Assembly: GCA_017307505.1 (NCBI GenBank)
Contig: JAFKEE010000041.1
Coordinates: 62,001-126,000, forward strand
DNA from: Acidobacteriota bacterium
GTDB taxonomy: Bacteria > Acidobacteriota > Terriglobia > Bryobacterales > Bryobacteraceae
Direction of reading: 5' to 3'
DNA length: 64,000 nucleotides
Below the pieces are notes generated by a model. That model was not told the DNA's origin, did no database searches, and was given only the letters and a program-made list of their open reading frames with translations. Each line of letters starts with the position of its first letter. Positions within the stretch are counted from its first letter, which is position 1. This document shows positions 32,553-41,185 of the stretch, piece after piece. Both the position numbers and the translations under genes were made by a program.

Positions 32553-32642
32553 TCAAGTCGGCACGCCCAACTTCGGCAGGACAAACTTCATCACCACGAA
32601 GTAGCCCGCCACAAACAGCACCATCACCAGCCATTCAGGCAT
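32553..32642 (-). CDS. 29-residue single-TM protein downstream of usp
   Basis: A very short gene. ATG 32642 is preceded by AAGGGGAT, a good ribosome site, 9 nt after the stop of the universal stress protein gene. The product begins MPEWLVMVLFVAGYFVVMKF and ends VLPKLGVPT before TGA. One helix fills almost the whole protein, with Lys near the cytosolic side and the ending PKLGVPT. The ribosome site, the spacing and the clean amphipathic layout argue that it is real. Small membrane proteins like this often act as subunits or regulators of larger membrane complexes; no partner is evident. Confidence 0.6.
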   Translation of the reverse strand: MPEWLVMVLFVAGYFVVMKFVLPKLGVPT

Positions 32643-32651
32643 ATATCCCCT

Positions 32652-33110
32652 TCAGCATACAGACTTTTCAGGCGGGATCGCCAGTATAGGCACCCGCGCC
32701 TGCTCAATTGTGCGCGTGGTGACCGACCCCATCCAGACCTGGCGCCAGCCGGTCCGGCCATGTGTGCCCATGACTACGCAGGAGTTCCCACGATGGGCCG
32801 AGGCGATGATTGCTTCCACGGGTGGGGCATCGCTGACCTCATAGTGAACGTCCAGTCCACTGGGCAGATTCCGCGCCGCCCATTGCTTGAGGTGGTTCTC
32901 CGCCTGTTCCCGGACCTGCCCCCACTGGTCCAGAATCTCCTGCTTCTGCTGGGTCGAGATGTAGGCCGGCATATCGAGGTGGACAGCGTGCAGCAGGCGC
33001 AAAGGCTTTGCCAGCGATGCAGCCAACCAGGCGGCCCAACGCAGAGCATTCGCCGAACAGTCGCTAAAGTCGATGGGGCAGAGAATCGAGTCGAAAGCCG
33101 GTGTCGACAT
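32652..33110 (-). CDS. Universal stress protein (UspA family)
   Basis: 152 residues from ATG 33110 (MSTPAFDSILCPIDFSDCS). The longer frame to 33140 adds residues atypical of the family. It has the Usp fold: N-terminal strand with CPIDFS, helix ANALRWAAWLAASLA, VVMGTHGRTGWRQVWMGSVTTRTIEQARVPILAIP at the end. The ATP-binding pattern G-x2-G-x9-G-(S/T) is matched in form by GTHGRTGWRQVWMGSVT, so nucleotide binding is likely. The 29-aa membrane protein gene follows it. Confidence 0.9.
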   Translation of the reverse strand: MSTPAFDSILCPIDFSDCSANALRWAAWLAASLAKPLRLLHAVHLDMPAYISTQQKQEILDQWGQVREQAENHLKQWAARNLPSGLDVHYEVSDAPPVEAIIASAHRGNSCVVMGTHGRTGWRQVWMGSVTTRTIEQARVPILAIPPEKSVC

Positions 33111-33187
33111 AGCCGTGAAGCCTCCGCTATGACGATGCAACTTTCAGGTAGTGGTGACAAGGGGGTTGAGGGTCCAAAAATGGAAAA

Positions 33188-33220
33188 CCCCTGGTCCGGC
33201 GGGATTTGCCGGACCAGGGG
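33188..33220 (-). terminator. Intrinsic terminator after TonB receptor 2
   Basis: A perfect 13-bp stem, CCCCTGGTCCGGC (33188-33200) with GCCGGACCAGGGG (33208-33220). Reading on the minus strand it is followed by TTTTCCATTTTT, as expected for termination of the receptor gene that ends at 33245. Confidence 0.85.
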
Positions 33221-33244
33221 CAGCTTATGCAAGCTGACAGTGGT

Positions 33245-36200
33245 TTAGAACGTCAGCTTCAGCGACATCTGCCAGGACCGGGGTGTGTCCTGACCGGTGA
33301 TGCTGCCGAACGACGGGCTGGTCGGATCTGTATTGGGATCGTACAGATTCGGGTGGTTGAGGGCGTTGAACGTCTCGGCGCGGAACTGCGTGTTCCAGCG
33401 CTCGCTGAGGCGGAAGTTCTTGATCAGCGAGAAGTCCCAGCGGTCCTGGTTGGGGCCGCGGGCCGAGCTGAAGCGCAGCGGGAAGCGCCGCAGGTTCGAA
33501 GCCAACTGGGCGGAGCCGAGCGTCTCGAAACCGGCTACTTTCGCGGGTGTAAACCAGGAGTCCACATTCCGTTCATTCTCCGGCTTCACAAAGTTCTTCA
33601 CGTCGCCGTTGAAGATGCGATTGCCGAAGCCCAGGGGGGCGCCGCTCTGGTGCTGGTAGATGCCGCCCAGCTGCCAGCCGCCGGCGATGAAGTCGACAGC
33701 CTTAGGCATGCCGCCACCCCAATGACGGCCGCGGCCGAAGGGGATTTCCCAGATACCGGAACCGGTGAGGCGGTGGGTGCGGTCGAGGCCCGCCAGACTC
33801 TCGTAGGGCATGGGGTCCTGGGAGTTCATGAACTCGGTGGCTTCCATCGCCTTCGACCAGGTGTAGGATGCCTGCACGGTCCAGGCATTGGCGAAGCGCC
33901 GTTCCACACGAGTCTGCAGCGAGTGATACCAGGAGTAACCGGCGGGGTCGCCCAGGATCTGCACGCTGCTGAACTGGTTGTAGGGCCGCAGCAGGTTGGC
34001 GCGGGTCATATTGGCGCCAAAGATCGAGTTCAGGCCCAGGTAGGGGTTGGGGAAGTTCGCGCCGAGGTAGTTGATTGTTGCCTGATCGCGAACCGGCGAG
34101 GTGCTGAGGTACTGGCCCGGGGTGTAGCTGAGTTCGCGGGTGACGCCCAGCCGCGTGTTGCGGTTGCCGACATAGGCCGCTTCGATCATGAACTTCTGGG
34201 GCAGTTCCTGCTGGATGCCGAAGCTCCAGCGCTGGGAGTAGGGGTGGGAGCGGCGGTCGCCGAAGAACTGCACCTGCTGGCCGATGTTGGTGAGCAGGCC
34301 GTTGCCGGCGCCGGCGGGCTTGATCAGGCCGGCGGGGAACGGATTCGCGTTGGTGGCGATGTAGGTCAGGCCGTTGTCGAGTGAAGCCTGGATGGGCGTC
34401 GAGATGGAGAAGCCGGTCTGGTTGGTGTTGGTGTAGTTCACACCGATGGAGGCGGTGTAGATGCCGTAGCCGCCGCGAATGATGGTCTTGGGCTTGTACT
34501 GGTAAGCAAAGCCGATGCGCGGCTGGAAGTTGTTCTTTTCGGGCACCCAGTAGGTGCGCGGGTTGTTGCCGACGTTGGCGAAGGTCAGTCCGCCGATGGC
34601 CGCGAACTGCGAAGCGGGCAGTTCGGGGATCGGGTTCTTGGCGTAGTTCGCCTTGGCCGCATCGTTCAGCGGGTTGGGCGTCTTCCCGTCGTAGTGGATC
34701 GCAGCGCGGTCGAAGCGCTCCGTCATCGGCGATTCGTACTCATAGCGCAGGCCCAGGTTCACGGTCAGCTTGCGGGACACTTTCCAGTCGTCCTGGAAGT
34801 AGAGCGCGAAGTACTTGTCCTGTTCCACATAGGACGCCGTGGTGGCCATGCTGCCGGCGGGGATGCCGTAGAGCAGCGAAGCGACTTCGCCGCCGAGCGT
34901 GGGGTTGGCCGCCGTGTCATTGGCTTTGGTGTAGGTGGCGTTGAAGACGTACTGCGGAGACAGGCCGGCACCGTAGCGGTTGCGGCTCTCGCGATACACG
35001 CGGAACTCGGGGCCGAAGCGGAAGGTGTGGTTGCCCTTCATCTTCGTGAAGTTGCCGACGAAGGAATTGGTCGTGGAGGCGGTGAGGCCGTCCTGCGATT
35101 CCCACTGCGAGAGCTGGCTGAACGGGCTGATCTGGATGTTCGGAATCGGGGCGATCTTCTTGTCGGGCAACTGGCCGATCAGGTTCGACGAAAGGCCCAG
35201 TGAGCCGAGGTCGTAGCCCTGCGACGTGCGGCGCTCCGGAAAGTCCTGGAAGGTCAGGCCATAGCGGAAGTTGAGAAGGAAGCTCGGGCTGAACACATAG
35301 ACGTCGTCAAACGCGATGCCCTTGTTGTTGCGGTTCAGGATGACGCCGTTGACGTCGTTGCTGAAGTTGCGGTTCTTGTCTTCCTGCCAGTAGTCGCGGT
35401 GCAGGCGGAGGAATACACGGTGGTTCTCGCTGAAGGCATGGTCGAGGCGGGTGATCCAGACCCAGTAGTCTTCCAGGGCCTTGCCGGACCGGTAGTAGTT
35501 ATTGCGGTAGTCCGAGGTGCCGGGCTGATTCGGCAGCGGATACAGGTTGATGAAGTTCAGGCCGACGGCGTCCAACTGGCTCTTCGGAATGATGTTGCCG
35601 GGCACCGCGGTGCGGACATAGCGGCCATTCTGCAGTGACGTGGAGCGCGGATCGTAGACCTGGTAGGCAGCGCCGAGCTTCAGGTAGTCCGACAGATCGC
35701 CGTCGTGCATCTTGGCGGTGGGTACGGTGGAGGTGATGTTGCCGCCCGAATCCGGGTTGCCGAACTTGTTGGCTTCGTACGCAAAGAACCAGAACGTGCG
35801 GTTCTTGCCGTCATACAGCTTCGGGATGTAGACGGGAGCGCCGGCCGAAGCGCCGTAGCGGTTGTCCTGATAGATGGAGATCTTCTGGCCCGACCGGTTC
35901 TGGAAGATGGTCGGGGCGTCGAGGGCGGAATGGCGGAACCATTCGTGCGCTTCGCCGTGCAGTGCGTTGGTGCCGGACTTCGTCGACACGTTCACCGTGC
36001 TGCCCATGGTGTGGCCCAGGGAGGCGTCGAAGGCCGAGGTCTGAACCTTAAACTCGGCGATGGCCGTCTGCGGCGGCGAGAAGGCGACGCGGGGGGCCGT
36101 GCCATCACTATATGTATTGGACACGCCGTCGATCGAGAACTCGTTCTGGTTGTTGCCGCCGCCGTCCGTCGAGAAAGTGGAGGGGGCGCTGTTGAAGCCG

Positions 36201-36733
36201 GCTTTGCGCAGCCGCATGTTGGTGCCGTTCACGGTACCCGGAGCCAGGTGCACGAGGTCCATGGCGTTGCCGGCGAACTGAGGCAGTTCGAGCACGCGGC
36301 GTTCGTCGATGACCTGGCCGAGCGAGGCTTCGGCTGTCGACAACAGCGGGGTGGAATCCTTGACTTCGATCGTTTCGGAAGTCGCGCCGACCGCGAGGTC
36401 GATGTCCACTTCGACGCTATCGTTGATGCGGACCTGCACACCCTGCCGCAGGAACTTTTTGAAACCGGTGAGTTCGCAGGTGATCGTGTAGTTGCCCGTA
36501 ATCAGGTACGGCAGGACATAGTTGCCTGAATTATTGGTCTTGCTCGAGACGGCAACACCGGTGCTGTCGTTCGTTGCCTTGACTTCGGCATTGGGAACAA
36601 CCGCGCCGGTGCCGTCAACGACACGTCCGAGGATCGTGCCGCGAGGATCCTGCGCGCTCAGCGGCAGGAGGGCGGAAATGAGGAGTGCGGCTAGCGGAAG
36701 GGCGCGCGCTAGGCTGGTTCGGAATTGGTGCAT
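33245..36733 (-). CDS. TonB-dependent receptor, Oar-like (receptor 2)
   Basis: 1162 residues from ATG 36733, with AGGAG nine bases upstream; the open frame above it is leader. Signal peptide with ALPLAALLISALLPLSAQ. Carboxypeptidase-regulatory domain at about 30-110 (GRVVDGTGAVVPNAEVKATND), plug about 115-240 (LELPQFAGNAMDLVHLAPG, FSIDGVSNTYSDG), then the barrel with a final LKLTF. Its start faces the wHTH membrane regulator gene at 37152, and the 418 bp between them should hold both promoters, so that protein may regulate it. Ligand unknown. A strong terminator lies just beyond its stop. Confidence 0.9.
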   Translation of the reverse strand: MHQFRTSLARALPLAALLISALLPLSAQDPRGTILGRVVDGTGAVVPNAEVKATNDSTGVAVSSKTNNSGNYVLPYLITGNYTITCELTGFKKFLRQGVQVRINDSVEVDIDLAVGATSETIEVKDSTPLLSTAEASLGQVIDERRVLELPQFAGNAMDLVHLAPGTVNGTNMRLRKAGFNSAPSTFSTDGGGNNQNEFSIDGVSNTYSDGTAPRVAFSPPQTAIAEFKVQTSAFDASLGHTMGSTVNVSTKSGTNALHGEAHEWFRHSALDAPTIFQNRSGQKISIYQDNRYGASAGAPVYIPKLYDGKNRTFWFFAYEANKFGNPDSGGNITSTVPTAKMHDGDLSDYLKLGAAYQVYDPRSTSLQNGRYVRTAVPGNIIPKSQLDAVGLNFINLYPLPNQPGTSDYRNNYYRSGKALEDYWVWITRLDHAFSENHRVFLRLHRDYWQEDKNRNFSNDVNGVILNRNNKGIAFDDVYVFSPSFLLNFRYGLTFQDFPERRTSQGYDLGSLGLSSNLIGQLPDKKIAPIPNIQISPFSQLSQWESQDGLTASTTNSFVGNFTKMKGNHTFRFGPEFRVYRESRNRYGAGLSPQYVFNATYTKANDTAANPTLGGEVASLLYGIPAGSMATTASYVEQDKYFALYFQDDWKVSRKLTVNLGLRYEYESPMTERFDRAAIHYDGKTPNPLNDAAKANYAKNPIPELPASQFAAIGGLTFANVGNNPRTYWVPEKNNFQPRIGFAYQYKPKTIIRGGYGIYTASIGVNYTNTNQTGFSISTPIQASLDNGLTYIATNANPFPAGLIKPAGAGNGLLTNIGQQVQFFGDRRSHPYSQRWSFGIQQELPQKFMIEAAYVGNRNTRLGVTRELSYTPGQYLSTSPVRDQATINYLGANFPNPYLGLNSIFGANMTRANLLRPYNQFSSVQILGDPAGYSWYHSLQTRVERRFANAWTVQASYTWSKAMEATEFMNSQDPMPYESLAGLDRTHRLTGSGIWEIPFGRGRHWGGGMPKAVDFIAGGWQLGGIYQHQSGAPLGFGNRIFNGDVKNFVKPENERNVDSWFTPAKVAGFETLGSAQLASNLRRFPLRFSSARGPNQDRWDFSLIKNFRLSERWNTQFRAETFNALNHPNLYDPNTDPTSPSFGSITGQDTPRSWQMSLKLTF

Positions 36734-37151
36734 AAATAGAACTCCTAAGGACGAGGCCTTGGTCCGGCGGAAGAGGGGCACAAGGCGCTGGAGAACGTTT
36801 CTCTGAAACTCCGACAATCTGTGTAGAGTTGGCAGTCAATCCGCGAACAGGGAGATTCGAGACTGGGGACAACCACGACGCGCGGACCCCTCAAATTGGC
36901 GTTGTGACCCACTTTGCCCTGTAGCATTAGACTAACTAGTACAGGGTTGTCAGATTGGTCTCAGGGGAACAAGTGTATTCTCGGCGAATTCTCCGTGAAA
37001 CCGCCATCCTCTCGAGGGTTTCCAGCTTCCCCTAACGCAGGCGGGACGGCGATTCCGCCGGGCAGCGGCAGCTTGCGGCAAGCATCTGAAATGATATACT
37101 TCCGTCAGAGTTCGTGAGGGGTTAACGTCCCCCGGAACCCTACGGCGCAAG
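36734..37151. other. Divergent regulatory region between receptor 2 and the wHTH regulator
   Basis: 418 bp without a gene. It contains ribosome site AGGAG for the receptor on the left and a leader with GGGGTTAACGTCCCC-type symmetry near 37117-37133 on the right. I cannot pick secure -35/-10 pairs. Confidence 0.45.
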
Positions 37152-38429
37152 ATGGCCTCCGACCCGCAGCCGCGTCCCATTGTCGCTCTCCCGTTACACG
37201 ACGAGAGATGGGCGTTACTGCACCGGATTGCAGCCAGTTCCGCCTTCCAGAAATCGAATCGATGCCGGGAGCTCCTACTGTTTGTGGGAGAACGCTCCCT
37301 GACCGATCCGCAGCATGTAATTCGTGAGCAAGAGATCGGAGTGTCTGTATTCGGCCGGCCGCCGTCCTACGACACCAGCCAGGACACGCTCGTAAGAGTT
37401 CAGATTTCCCAGCTCCGAAAGAAGATTCACCAGTATTTCGCCGAGGAAGGGAAAGACGAAACCCTGGGCCTGGAAGTGCCCAAGGGTTCGTACTCAATTG
37501 TCTTCCATCCCCGCTCGTCGGAAGCCGAGCAGGACCCGGTGGAACTGCTGGGCCGCCGGACGCGCCGGACCTACATCCTGGCCGGACTGGCCGCGGTGCT
37601 TGCTCTGGCTTGCGGTTGGCTGGGCGTCCAGAATTATGAACTCCGTCACCGGGCGCACCTGGGGTTGGGCGACAAGCCCCTGGTGGACAGGTTCTGGCGG
37701 CAGATGTTCCAGAACAGCCTCCACACCTACCTGGTGCTTGCGGATGGCAACATTCTGGTTCTGCAGGACCAGATCAAGCACCAGATCTCGGTACAGGAGT
37801 ACGAGAGCAAGGCGTTCGAACGGATGGCCACGAAGGCGATTGAGGATCCGGCGCTGCGGGCACTGACACTCAACGTGGCCTACCGGCGATTCACCGGTAT
37901 CGCCGACGCGTCGCTGGCGGTGCGCATGGGGCTGGTGGGGGCGTCGAACGATCTGGGCCTGGACGTAGTGCTGGCCCGGGATGTATCGATGCCGCAGGTC
38001 TCGACCCACAACACGATCCTGATGGGCAGCCGGCGGGCCAACCCGTGGGTTGGTTTATTCGAGGAGAAGCTGAACTTCCGGACCGTCTTTGAGGAATCGC
38101 CCAAACTGGTCTATTTTCAGAACGTAGCTCCCAAACCGGGCGAGCAGGCCGAGTACCGCGGCCAGTGGAGCAAGCTCAGCTACTGCCGGGTGGCCTACCT
38201 GCCGAACCCAAAGGGCAACGGCAGCGTGCTGTTGATCTCCGGCACCGACGTGCAGGCGACGGAGGCCGGCGGGGAGTTTGTCACCAATGAACATTGGGTT
38301 CGAACGTTCAGAAATGCCCTCGGCCTGAAGCCAGACGAATCCGTACCGTATTTTGAATTCCTTCTGGAAGGCAAAATGGTGATCAATACGGTGCCACAAT
38401 TCCAGGTGATCGCCTGGCGGCGGCACTAG
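37152..38429 (+). CDS. Membrane-anchored winged-helix regulator (ToxR/CadC-like layout)
   Basis: 425 residues. Residues about 15-115 form an OmpR-type winged helix of the subgroup with CRELLLFVGERSL, EQEIGVSVFGRPPSYDTS, LVRVQISQLRKKIHQYF and LEVPKGSYSIVF. A single TM helix follows near 137-155 (TYILAGLAAVLALACGWLGV). The rest (about 160-425) is a periplasmic domain with no name I recognise; it contains LVLADGNILVLQDQIKH and ANPWVGLFEEKLNF. The layout suggests one-step signalling from periplasm to DNA. It is divergent from TonB receptor 2 and 27 nt before an outer-membrane porin gene, so control of uptake genes is the obvious hypothesis. Confidence 0.78.
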   Translation: MASDPQPRPIVALPLHDERWALLHRIAASSAFQKSNRCRELLLFVGERSLTDPQHVIREQEIGVSVFGRPPSYDTSQDTLVRVQISQLRKKIHQYFAEEGKDETLGLEVPKGSYSIVFHPRSSEAEQDPVELLGRRTRRTYILAGLAAVLALACGWLGVQNYELRHRAHLGLGDKPLVDRFWRQMFQNSLHTYLVLADGNILVLQDQIKHQISVQEYESKAFERMATKAIEDPALRALTLNVAYRRFTGIADASLAVRMGLVGASNDLGLDVVLARDVSMPQVSTHNTILMGSRRANPWVGLFEEKLNFRTVFEESPKLVYFQNVAPKPGEQAEYRGQWSKLSYCRVAYLPNPKGNGSVLLISGTDVQATEAGGEFVTNEHWVRTFRNALGLKPDESVPYFEFLLEGKMVINTVPQFQVIAWRRH

Positions 38430-38456
38430 GCCGCCCGCCTGTGATATGTTCCGCAG

Positions 38457-39764
38457 ATGCAGTTCCGCCGTTGGCTCCGGCCGCTGGCGGCGGCCACCTT
38501 TCTGCTCCAGGCAACGTTGAGTGCGCAATGGTGGACTGCCGGCGATACTCTCAATCAGGAAATCGGCAATGCGACCGGCGGGACGCTGTCTCTCTCGCTG
38601 GAACTGCGCAGCCGTCTGGAGCACCGCCAGAGCCAGACTTTTGGCTTTGATCCCGACCGGAGTGCTGATTTCGTCCGGACCCGGGTGGGCCTGGCCTGGA
38701 AGCCGGCCAGCTGGCTCAAAATCGCGGCGAAATTGCAGGACGCCCGCGCTCCCTTTTATGGCCAGAATGCGCCGAATACCGTCCGCGATCCCGCGGATCT
38801 GTACGAGGCGTACGTGGAACTCCGCGGCGACGCCAAGCGCGGTTTCGGGCTGAGCGCCGGGCGCCGGGTTCTCAACTTTGGGGATGGACGCCTGATCGGC
38901 GTGCCGGACTGGAGCAATACCGCGCGGCCGTTTGACCACACCCGTCTGTGGTGGCAGGCCGGGCAGGCCCGCTTTGAAGTGCTGATGGTTTCCATGGTCC
39001 GGATCCGCACCGGCGATTTCAACCGGCTGAATCTGGGCGACCGCGTCTGGGGCACCTACAATGTTCTGCCGGAACTGGGCCAGGGGCACCGGGCCGAAGT
39101 GTATATCCTGCGGCACGACCAGGACGCATCCGGCGGTTTTACGGGGCAGGGCACGCTGGGGGTGAACTCCTTCGGGTCCCGCTGGACGGGCCCCATCGCC
39201 GCCGGTTGGAAGTATGCCGTGGAAGGGGTTTTGCAGGGAGGCCACGTGGGTCCGGCAACCCATCGGGCCGCGGCGTGGTCTTCGGTTGTTTCGAAGACTG
39301 TGGGCAAAGTGGAGACTTCAGTAGAGTATAAGTTCGCCTCAGGAACCGCGCATCCGGAGGATCGCAGCCGGGATACCACGTTTGACCAGCTCTATCCGGC
39401 CAATCATGACAAGTTTGGCCACCAGGATCTGTTCGGCTGGCGCAACATGCACAATATACGAGGCCTGGCGGCCTGGCATGTCCGTCCGAAGGTGACGCTG
39501 AGCGCCATGTTTGATGACTACTGGCTGGCCCAGGCGCGCGATGGCCTGTATAACGGTCCGGGGCGCCTGATTGCCCGGTCGGCCGACGGTTCGGCCGGGC
39601 GGCACGTGGGCCAGGATCTGGATTTCTTTGCCACCTGGCGTCCGGTGAAACCGCTGATGCTGGGCGCCGGCTTCGGAGTGTTCCTGAAAGGCGAGTTCAT
39701 CCGCAAGGCGACGCCGAATGTTGCGCCGGTCTACGTGTACTTCTTCCAGACCTACTCTTTCTGA
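38457..39764 (+). CDS. Alginate-export-type outer-membrane beta-barrel
   Basis: 435 residues with signal peptide MQFRRWLRPLAAATFLLQATLSA. The body alternates short polar and aromatic strands as in porins of the AlgE/Alginate_exp family. Typical blocks are LSLELRSRLEHRQ, AWKPASWLKIAAKLQDARAPF, GFGLSAGRRVLNFGDGRLIG, and FDQLYPANHDKFGHQDLFGWRN near residue 305. It ends in aromatic YFFQTYSF, the outer-membrane assembly signal. No alginate synthesis genes are here, so the solute is unknown. It follows the wHTH gene closely and ends 2 nt before the convergent DAHP synthase stop. Confidence 0.8.
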   Translation: MQFRRWLRPLAAATFLLQATLSAQWWTAGDTLNQEIGNATGGTLSLSLELRSRLEHRQSQTFGFDPDRSADFVRTRVGLAWKPASWLKIAAKLQDARAPFYGQNAPNTVRDPADLYEAYVELRGDAKRGFGLSAGRRVLNFGDGRLIGVPDWSNTARPFDHTRLWWQAGQARFEVLMVSMVRIRTGDFNRLNLGDRVWGTYNVLPELGQGHRAEVYILRHDQDASGGFTGQGTLGVNSFGSRWTGPIAAGWKYAVEGVLQGGHVGPATHRAAAWSSVVSKTVGKVETSVEYKFASGTAHPEDRSRDTTFDQLYPANHDKFGHQDLFGWRNMHNIRGLAAWHVRPKVTLSAMFDDYWLAQARDGLYNGPGRLIARSADGSAGRHVGQDLDFFATWRPVKPLMLGAGFGVFLKGEFIRKATPNVAPVYVYFFQTYSF

Positions 39765-39766
39765 AT

Positions 39767-41128
39767 TCAGGGATTCGGTGATTCTGCCCTGAGTTTGCTG
39801 GCGACCAGCAGCGCGAGTTCCAGCGACTGCTCGTAGTTCAAGCGCGGGTCGACCTCGGTCTCGTAGGCGCGGTGGAGGTCGTGCTCGTTCAGGCCGCGAG
39901 CGCCGCCGGTGCATTCGGTGACGTTTTCACCGGTCAGTTCGATGTGCACGCCGCCCAGGTGGGAACCGAGCCGGGCGTGGATGTCGAAGGCCTGGCTGAG
40001 TTCGCTTTCGATCTCGCCGAAGTCGCGGGTTTTGTAGCCGTTGCTGGTCGATTTCGTATTGCCGTGCATGGGATCGCAGATCCACAGCACGCGGCGTCCG
40101 GCGCCCTGGACGGCCTCGACCAGAGGCGGCAGGCCTGCGGCGATCTTCTCGGAGCCGAAGCGGTGGATCAGCGTGAGGCGGCCGGGCTCATTGTCCGGGT
40201 CGAGGATGTCCATCAACTTCAGCAGCATATCGGGCGGAGTCGCCTTGCCGACCTTCATGCCGATGGGATTGTCGATGCCGCGCATGTACTCGACGTGGGC
40301 ACCGTCGGGGGCGATGGTGCGGATGCCGATCCAGGGGAAGTGCGTGGACAGGTTGTACCAGCCGGTGCGGTGCGGCACTTTGCGGGTCTGGGCCTGTTCA
40401 TAGCCCAGGTGGAGCGCTTCGTGGGAGGTGTAGAAGTCAATGCGGTCGCTGCCGCCGGCCGGGGCGCCGAGGATGTTCTCCATGAAGCGCAGGCTGTCGG
40501 TGATGGAGCGGAGGAGGTTGTGGTACTCCTCGGCCTGGGGCGAGTGCTTGGTCCAGTCGAGATCCCAGTATTCGGGGTGATGCAGGTCGGCGAAGCCGCC
40601 TTTGACCAGCGCGCGGATGAAGTTCAGGGTGAGGGCCGCGCGTTCATAGCCGCGGAGCAAGAGGTTGGGATCCGGGGTGCGGGCTTCCAGCGTCGGCTCG
40701 GGGCGGTTGATGAGGTCGCCGCGGTACGAGGGCAGGCGCACGCCCTGCACGTCTTCGTAGTCGGCGGAGCGGGGTTTGGCGTACTGGCCGGCGAAGCGGC
40801 CGATGCGGACCACCGGCTTGCGGGCGCCCTGCACGAGGACGAGGCTCATCTGGATGAGGATCTTGAGCTGATTGGCGATGCGCTGGGAGGAACAATCGGC
40901 GAAACGTTCGGCGCAATCGCCGCCCTGGAGGACGAAACACTGTCCGGCGGCGGCGCGGGCGAGCTGCTCCTTCAGGGCGACCACTTCCCAACTGGTGACC
41001 AGGGGCGGGAGCTTGGAGAGTTCAGACAGCGCGTGCTGGAGCACGGGAAGATCGGGGTATTCGGGTTGCTGGAGAGCGGGAAGGCCGCTCCAGGAATCCG
41101 GCGCCCACTTTCGGCGAGAGGCAACCAT
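39767..41128 (-). CDS. Class II 3-deoxy-7-phosphoheptulonate synthase
   Basis: First step of the shikimate pathway: PEP plus erythrose-4-phosphate to DAHP. 453 residues from ATG 41128 (MVASRRKWAPDSW), chosen for GGAGAG upstream and because class II enzymes start this way; ATGs at 41140 and 41152 are in frame. Conserved blocks are LQGGDCAERF (metal cysteine), KPVVRIGRFAGQYAKPRS, TSHEALHLGYEQA, WICDPMHGNT, and GSHLGGVHIELTGENVTECTGG. The length matches the bacterial and plant class II type. It stands alone, convergent with the porin gene and 57 bp from the divergent patatin gene. Confidence 0.95.
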   Translation of the reverse strand: MVASRRKWAPDSWSGLPALQQPEYPDLPVLQHALSELSKLPPLVTSWEVVALKEQLARAAAGQCFVLQGGDCAERFADCSSQRIANQLKILIQMSLVLVQGARKPVVRIGRFAGQYAKPRSADYEDVQGVRLPSYRGDLINRPEPTLEARTPDPNLLLRGYERAALTLNFIRALVKGGFADLHHPEYWDLDWTKHSPQAEEYHNLLRSITDSLRFMENILGAPAGGSDRIDFYTSHEALHLGYEQAQTRKVPHRTGWYNLSTHFPWIGIRTIAPDGAHVEYMRGIDNPIGMKVGKATPPDMLLKLMDILDPDNEPGRLTLIHRFGSEKIAAGLPPLVEAVQGAGRRVLWICDPMHGNTKSTSNGYKTRDFGEIESELSQAFDIHARLGSHLGGVHIELTGENVTECTGGARGLNEHDLHRAYETEVDPRLNYEQSLELALLVASKLRAESPNP

Positions 41129-41185
41129 GGCTCTCTCCATTTCAACATGCATGGAGTTACAGGGTAGCATGGGGTAACGAACCCC

